A stretch of 17,296 nt of DNA, taken from contig CAKQOW010000053.1 in assembly GCA_934256595.1 (NCBI GenBank), positions 1 through 17,296 of the forward strand. Reading direction: 5' to 3'. This document shows, one piece after another, positions 14,376 through 17,296 of the stretch; the stretch's first letter is position 1; every line of letters begins with the position of its first letter. The notes under the pieces were generated by a model. That model worked only from the letters and a program-made list of their open reading frames with translations, did no database searches and had not been told where the DNA came from. The DNA comes from an uncultured Clostridia bacterium. GTDB taxonomy: Bacteria; Bacillota; Clostridia; Peptostreptococcales; Anaerovoracaceae. The translations under genes were made by a program, and so were the position numbers.

Positions 14376-15320
14376 ATGGCGTCTAAAATAGTAATTGCAC
14401 TGGGAGGAAATGCTCTGCAGTCGGGAAACGGTCCCGCAACCGCAGAGGCGCAGCTTGAGGTTGTAAGGCGTACCTGTGAACACATAGCGCAGATAAGCGA
14501 TATGGGCTATGAGCTTGCCATTGTTCACGGCAACGGCCCTCAGGTGGGAAGAATACTTCTCGCTTCTGAGACTGCCAAAGAGGTGACACCGGCTATGCCG
14601 TTTGATGTATGCGGGGCAATGTCGCAGGGGTATATCGGATATCATCTGCAGCAGGGGTTAAAGCATGCGCTTAACCTTAGAAACAGAGATATACCTGTTG
14701 TTACGGTGGCAACGCAGGTTATAGTGGAGGAAAACGATCCTGCATTTGACGATCCGACCAAGCCTATAGGTCCTTTTTATACCGAGAGTGAAGCCAGAGC
14801 AATCGTAAAAGAGAAAGGCTATATTATGAAAGAGGATTCCGGCAGAGGCTGGAGAAGAGTTGTGGCATCGCCTGTACCGAGAAGAATAGTTGAGATAGAC
14901 GCTGTCAGACATCTGTGGGACTCAAGTATTGTGATTACCTGCGGAGGCGGGGGCATACCTGTAGTCGAAAAGCCGGACGGTACGATTCAGGGCACAGAGG
15001 CTGTAATAGACAAGGACTTTGCAGCGGAGCTTCTGGCAGAGCAGGTAGATGCGGATATTCTTATGATACTTACAGAGGTTGAGAGAGTTTCTCTTAACTT
15101 CAATACGCCAAACCAGAAAGAGCTTTCCGCGCTTAACCTTGCAGATGCCGCAAGATACTGCGAGGAGGGACATTTCGCGGAGGGAAGCATGCTGCCTAAG
15201 GTTCAGGCCGCTATGAAATTTGTAAGAGCCAATCCGTCAAAGCACGCCGTTATAACGTCGCTTGACAAGGCGATAGAAGCGTTAAACGGCGAGTCGGGAA
15301 CCGTTATAACCTATGCGTAA
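14376..15320 (+). CDS. arcC: Carbamate kinase
   Basis: 314 residues of the amino-acid-kinase fold, full length. It transfers phosphate from carbamoyl phosphate to ADP, giving ATP, ammonia and CO2: the energy-yielding last step of arginine fermentation. Motifs include IALGGNALQ (6-14), VHGNGPQVGR (about 49-58), the carbamate-kinase-like GRGWRRVVASP (about 155-165), CGGGGIPV and ILTEVERV. AAGGAGAG precedes the start at 14376. It is the last gene of the operon, followed 17 bases later by a terminator that overlaps the end of the convergent queT gene. Confidence 0.95.
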   Translation: MASKIVIALGGNALQSGNGPATAEAQLEVVRRTCEHIAQISDMGYELAIVHGNGPQVGRILLASETAKEVTPAMPFDVCGAMSQGYIGYHLQQGLKHALNLRNRDIPVVTVATQVIVEENDPAFDDPTKPIGPFYTESEARAIVKEKGYIMKEDSGRGWRRVVASPVPRRIVEIDAVRHLWDSSIVITCGGGGIPVVEKPDGTIQGTEAVIDKDFAAELLAEQVDADILMILTEVERVSLNFNTPNQKELSALNLADAARYCEEGHFAEGSMLPKVQAAMKFVRANPSKHAVITSLDKAIEALNGESGTVITYA

Positions 15321-15337
15321 ATCAAAATCATTAAATA

Positions 15338-15365
15338 AAAATGGCAGTATTTTTACTGCCATTTT
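15338..15365 (+). terminator. Bidirectional terminator between arcC and queT
   Basis: AAAATGGCAGTA (15338-15349) pairs with TACTGCCATTTT (15354-15365) over 12 bp with a TTTT loop. The right arm is also the last codons and stop of queT on the minus strand, so one hairpin serves both convergent genes. Confidence 0.8.
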
Positions 15366-15838
15366 ATAATCCCATCATATTTATTAAGCATCTTTTTAAG
15401 CAGATATCCCAGTATTCCGCAGGAAATCAGTTCGCCTGCAAAAATGGTAGCCGCAAAGTACCAGATGGAACCCTCAAAATGATAAACAAGTGAGAGTACC
15501 CACGGCAGGATTAATGTGTTTGCCGCAATCGGAGGCAGAAGGCACAGGATGTCGTGCTTTCTGAGCATTCGTGTGAATACGGCTCCGATAAGTGTTGCAA
15601 GGCTTCCGAGAACTATATCCCACGGAGCGCAGCCTGTAAGGATGTTGGAAACAATGCAGCCGGCAAAAAGACCGGGAACTGCAGCAGGGGTAAATACCGG
15701 CATTACAGTCAGTGCCTCGGATATTCTGACCTGCACAGCGCCGCTTGCAAGACCGAACATATTCGATACAAGCGACAGAATGACATAAAGCGCTGCTATA
15801 AGGGCAGCGTAAGTAAGATAGGTTGTTTTGTTTTTCAT
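15353..15838 (-). CDS. queT: QueT-family queuosine-precursor transporter
   Basis: A 161-residue integral membrane protein with about five hydrophobic segments (YAALIAALYVILSLVSNMFG at the start; later IAANTLILPWVLSLVYHF). The block VQVRISEALTVMPVFTPAAV is typical of the QueT/COG4708 family, which acts as the substrate-binding subunit (S-component) for import of queuosine precursors such as preQ1 in ECF-type systems. A preQ1-I riboswitch-like element overlaps its ribosome-binding site, which independently supports the assignment. AAGGAG lies seven bases before ATG. The C-terminus runs into the shared terminator, so the last residues overlap a hairpin. Confidence 0.9.
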   Translation of the reverse strand: MKNKTTYLTYAALIAALYVILSLVSNMFGLASGAVQVRISEALTVMPVFTPAAVPGLFAGCIVSNILTGCAPWDIVLGSLATLIGAVFTRMLRKHDILCLLPPIAANTLILPWVLSLVYHFEGSIWYFAATIFAGELISCGILGYLLKKMLNKYDGIIKWQ

Positions 15839-15844
15839 AATTTT

Positions 15845-15887
15845 CTCCTTAGTTTTGTTTATAGTGAGGATGGTTTCGAACTCACAA
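15845..15887 (-). promoter_or_regulatory. PreQ1-I riboswitch before queT
   Basis: On the minus strand GTGAG (15881-15885) and CTCAC (15864-15868) form P1, the loop begins TTCGAAACCATC, and an A-rich tail TATAAACAAAACTAAGGAG follows. This matches the class I preQ1 aptamer, a small H-type pseudoknot whose 3' tail pairs back and covers the ribosome-binding site, turning translation off when preQ1 binds. TATAAT on the minus strand at 15911-15916 is the likely -10 box. Confidence 0.8.
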
Positions 15888-15942
15888 CAGATATTTTATA
15901 ACAGACATAAATTATAGTAAAGGACAAGTTATGGATTTTGTA

Positions 15943-15971
15943 TTGAATTTTGCAGAAAAAAGTGGTATATT
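15943..15971 (+). promoter_or_regulatory. Promoter for the c-di-GMP riboswitch transcript
   Basis: TTGAAT (15943-15948), 17 bases, then TATATT (15966-15971) with an extended TGG before it. The start is near 15978, leaving the complete aptamer in the transcript. An alternative pair seven bases downstream (TTGCAG/TATTAT) would clip the 5' end of the aptamer and is less likely. Confidence 0.6.
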
Positions 15972-15979
15972 GTATTATA

Positions 15980-16076
15980 TTAGGCAAACCTGTCGAAAGG
16001 CAGGGACGCAAAGTTAAGTGTCTAAATGGGGAGAAACACCATATGATTGACTGACTGCAGGGGTTAACTTGCGGTC
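15980..16076 (+). promoter_or_regulatory. Cyclic di-GMP-I (GEMM) riboswitch
   Basis: The sequence GGCAAACC (15983-15990), a CCTGTC-GAAA-GGCAGG stem with GAAA tetraloop (15989-16004), GGGACGCAAAG (16003-16013) and GTCTAAA (16020-16026) reproduces the conserved GEMM-I core, ending GGGGTTAAC (16060-16068). AAGTTAA (16011-16017) can pair with TTAACTT (16064-16070). The overlapping terminator makes transcription dependent on c-di-GMP. It controls the VTC/DUF4956 genes. Confidence 0.88.
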
Positions 16077-16082
16077 TTTTTT
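16053..16082 (+). terminator. Riboswitch-controlled terminator
   Basis: GACTGCA (16053-16059) pairs with TGCGGTC (16070-16076), one G-U pair, followed by TTTTTT. Both arms come from the aptamer's 3' half, so the aptamer and terminator cannot form together. Ligand binding should prevent the terminator, an ON switch by inference. Confidence 0.75.
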
Positions 16083-16097
16083 ATTTGGGAGAAAACG

Positions 16098-16793
16098 GTG
16101 AACGAAGTATACAGGAAAGAAAAGAAATTTTTAATAAGCCTTGATGAATACATCAAAAAGAGGCATATGCTGAGTCAGGTTCTCAAACCTGATGCGCACA
16201 GTGCAGCGGACGGATATATGATAAGAACCCTGTATTTTGATACTGTTTTTGACGAGGACTTTGACGACAAGCTTGCAGGGATTGAAACAAGGCGTAAAAT
16301 AAGACTGCGCATCTATGATACGGAATCGGATTTCGCAATGCTTGAGATGAAACAGAAGCAGGGAGATTCCCAGTTAAAAAGGTCCCTTCGCGTATCAAAA
16401 GCAGATGCTGTCAGGCTTTCGGGAGGGGACTATTCACCGCTGCTTGGATACGGGGATGTCTTTGCGGCAGAGTGCTATGGCCTTATGAACTATAAATGCT
16501 ACAGACCCAAAACGATAGTGCAGTACAACCGATATGCCTTTGTGGCAAAAGAAAACAAAACGAGGATTACGTTTGACAGTAATATTGAGGCAACCGAAAG
16601 CTGCTTTGACCTTTTTTCGGACAAGCTTGATATGAATCCCGTAATGGACAGATACAATGTGATTTTAGAGGTTAAATATGACGGATTTCTGCTGGAATAT
16701 ATAAGAAGAATGATAAACAGCATCAACCGCAGCGAGATATCTGCAAGCAAATACGTGCTTGCAAGACAGACAGGGTATAAGACGAGATTGTAA
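16098..16793 (+). CDS. VTC-domain protein (polyphosphate polymerase-like)
   Basis: 231 residues forming a single VTC/CYTH-like tunnel domain. Seen are basic and acidic strand motifs: RKEKKFLI near the start, RRKIRLRIYD, AMLEMKQKQG, QYNRYAFVAKENKTRITFDS, VILEVKYDGFLLEYIRRM and SKYVLARQ, matching the positively charged tunnel that binds triphosphate and polyphosphate in yeast Vtc4. The bacterial homologues are annotated as polyphosphate polymerases by similarity; activity is not proved by sequence. The start is GTG at 16098, with GGGAG six bases before it. It is first in an operon with DUF4956 behind the c-di-GMP riboswitch, so it probably serves a surface or biofilm function. Confidence 0.88.
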   Translation: MNEVYRKEKKFLISLDEYIKKRHMLSQVLKPDAHSAADGYMIRTLYFDTVFDEDFDDKLAGIETRRKIRLRIYDTESDFAMLEMKQKQGDSQLKRSLRVSKADAVRLSGGDYSPLLGYGDVFAAECYGLMNYKCYRPKTIVQYNRYAFVAKENKTRITFDSNIEATESCFDLFSDKLDMNPVMDRYNVILEVKYDGFLLEYIRRMINSINRSEISASKYVLARQTGYKTRL

Positions 16794-16808
16794 AGGAGAG
16801 TAAATCAG

Positions 16809-17296
16809 ATGAAAGAAAAAATTTTAAGCATAGTTACACAGCCGGGAGATCTGACATGGGAACAGATAACAACAAACATTGCGGTGGCGGCGCTGCTGGG
16901 TTTTTTTATCTTCCTTTCGTACTACATATCCCATAGAGGGACAATATACAGTAAGAAATTTAATGCCTCTCTCGTAATACTGACGGCGCTGACCGGAACG
17001 GTTATGACCGTAATAGGCAACAATATAGCGCTTTCTCTGGGTATGGTCGGAGCTTTGTCTATAGTGCGTTTTCGTACGGCAGTTAAAGACTCAAGAGATA
17101 CAGTATATATATTCTGGGCCATTATTGCCGGCATATGCTGCGGTGTGGGAGATTACACTGCAGCAGGCATAGGCAGCGGTATTGTATTTGTTATAATACT
17201 TATTCTCGGATGCATCAAAAATGACAGCCGGATGCTGCTTATTATACGATCTTCAAGAAACCGTCAGATGGCAGTCAAGGCGCTTATATATAAGAT
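16809..17296 (+). CDS. DUF4956 membrane protein, 5' part
   Basis: The gene runs off the window end without a stop; 162 codons are visible. It starts at ATG 16809 after AAAGGAGAG, 15 bases after the VTC stop. Three to four membrane segments are seen (residues about 23-40, 55-80, 95-115, 120-135). The block LGMVGALSIVRFRTAVKDSR followed by DTVYIFWAIIAGICCGVGDY is the signature of DUF4956 proteins, which are regularly found beside VTC-domain genes. The function is not established. With the VTC protein it may make or export a polyphosphate-like or other anionic product at the membrane. Confidence 0.85.
   Translation, partial: MKEKILSIVTQPGDLTWEQITTNIAVAALLGFFIFLSYYISHRGTIYSKKFNASLVILTALTGTVMTVIGNNIALSLGMVGALSIVRFRTAVKDSRDTVYIFWAIIAGICCGVGDYTAAGIGSGIVFVIILILGCIKNDSRMLLIIRSSRNRQMAVKALIYK

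Noticed and set aside
15950..15978. TTGCAG/TATTAT as the promoter of the c-di-GMP riboswitch
   Set aside because: Start would fall inside the conserved CAAACC of the aptamer; the pair seven bases upstream keeps the aptamer whole.
1..17296. CRISPR array, tRNA, rRNA, prophage or toxin-antitoxin genes
   Set aside because: No regularly spaced repeats, no tRNA-like cloverleaf or rRNA sequence and no related protein motifs were seen.

Overview
The window looks like chromosomal DNA from a low-to-mid GC, rod-forming anaerobic Firmicute, most likely class Clostridia. Supports are AGGAGG-type ribosome-binding sites before nearly every gene, an arginine deiminase operon, preQ1-I and c-di-GMP-I riboswitches, a VTC/DUF4956 pair, and a sigma-54 activator of Firmicute type. 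Genus cannot be fixed; an amino-acid-fermenting lineage near Anaerovoracaceae/Eubacteriales is only a guess.

Left part (1 to about 8160), accessory and visibly A+T rich: the 3' end of a probable class III aminotransferase; a 124-residue orphan protein; a small one-helix membrane protein with an NCS1-family permease; then, on the minus strand, a translationally coupled regulator pair (a LuxR-type protein followed by a PAS/AAA+/Fis sigma-54 activator); then a divergent operon of an MFS transporter and an alpha/beta hydrolase. Both transport operons are preceded by near-identical sigma-54 (-24/-12) promoters, so the activator between them is the natural candidate to switch both. This is the most system-like feature of the window: two uptake operons with a dedicated two-regulator module. 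Its signal and substrates are unknown. Two exact 63-bp copies of a repeat carrying a terminator flank the permease operon.

Boundary (about 7820-9166): non-coding sequence, a strong bidirectional terminator, and a decayed minus-strand gene. In that gene the BirA helix-turn-helix, with TGA in place of its conserved Trp codon, is joined in frame to the C-terminal part of an ISL3-type transposase.

Right part (about 9000-17296), housekeeping and less A+T rich: a bactofilin and an MreB-family actin, each with its own promoter and terminator; a THUMP-domain RNA methyltransferase followed closely by ornithine carbamoyltransferase, arginine deiminase and carbamate kinase, which together turn arginine into ornithine, ammonia, CO2 and ATP; a convergent queT queuosine-precursor transporter under a preQ1-I riboswitch; and a c-di-GMP-I riboswitch with an overlapping terminator in front of a VTC-domain protein and a DUF4956 membrane protein that runs off the window end.

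All identifications come from reading the sequence and motifs by eye; no database search was run.
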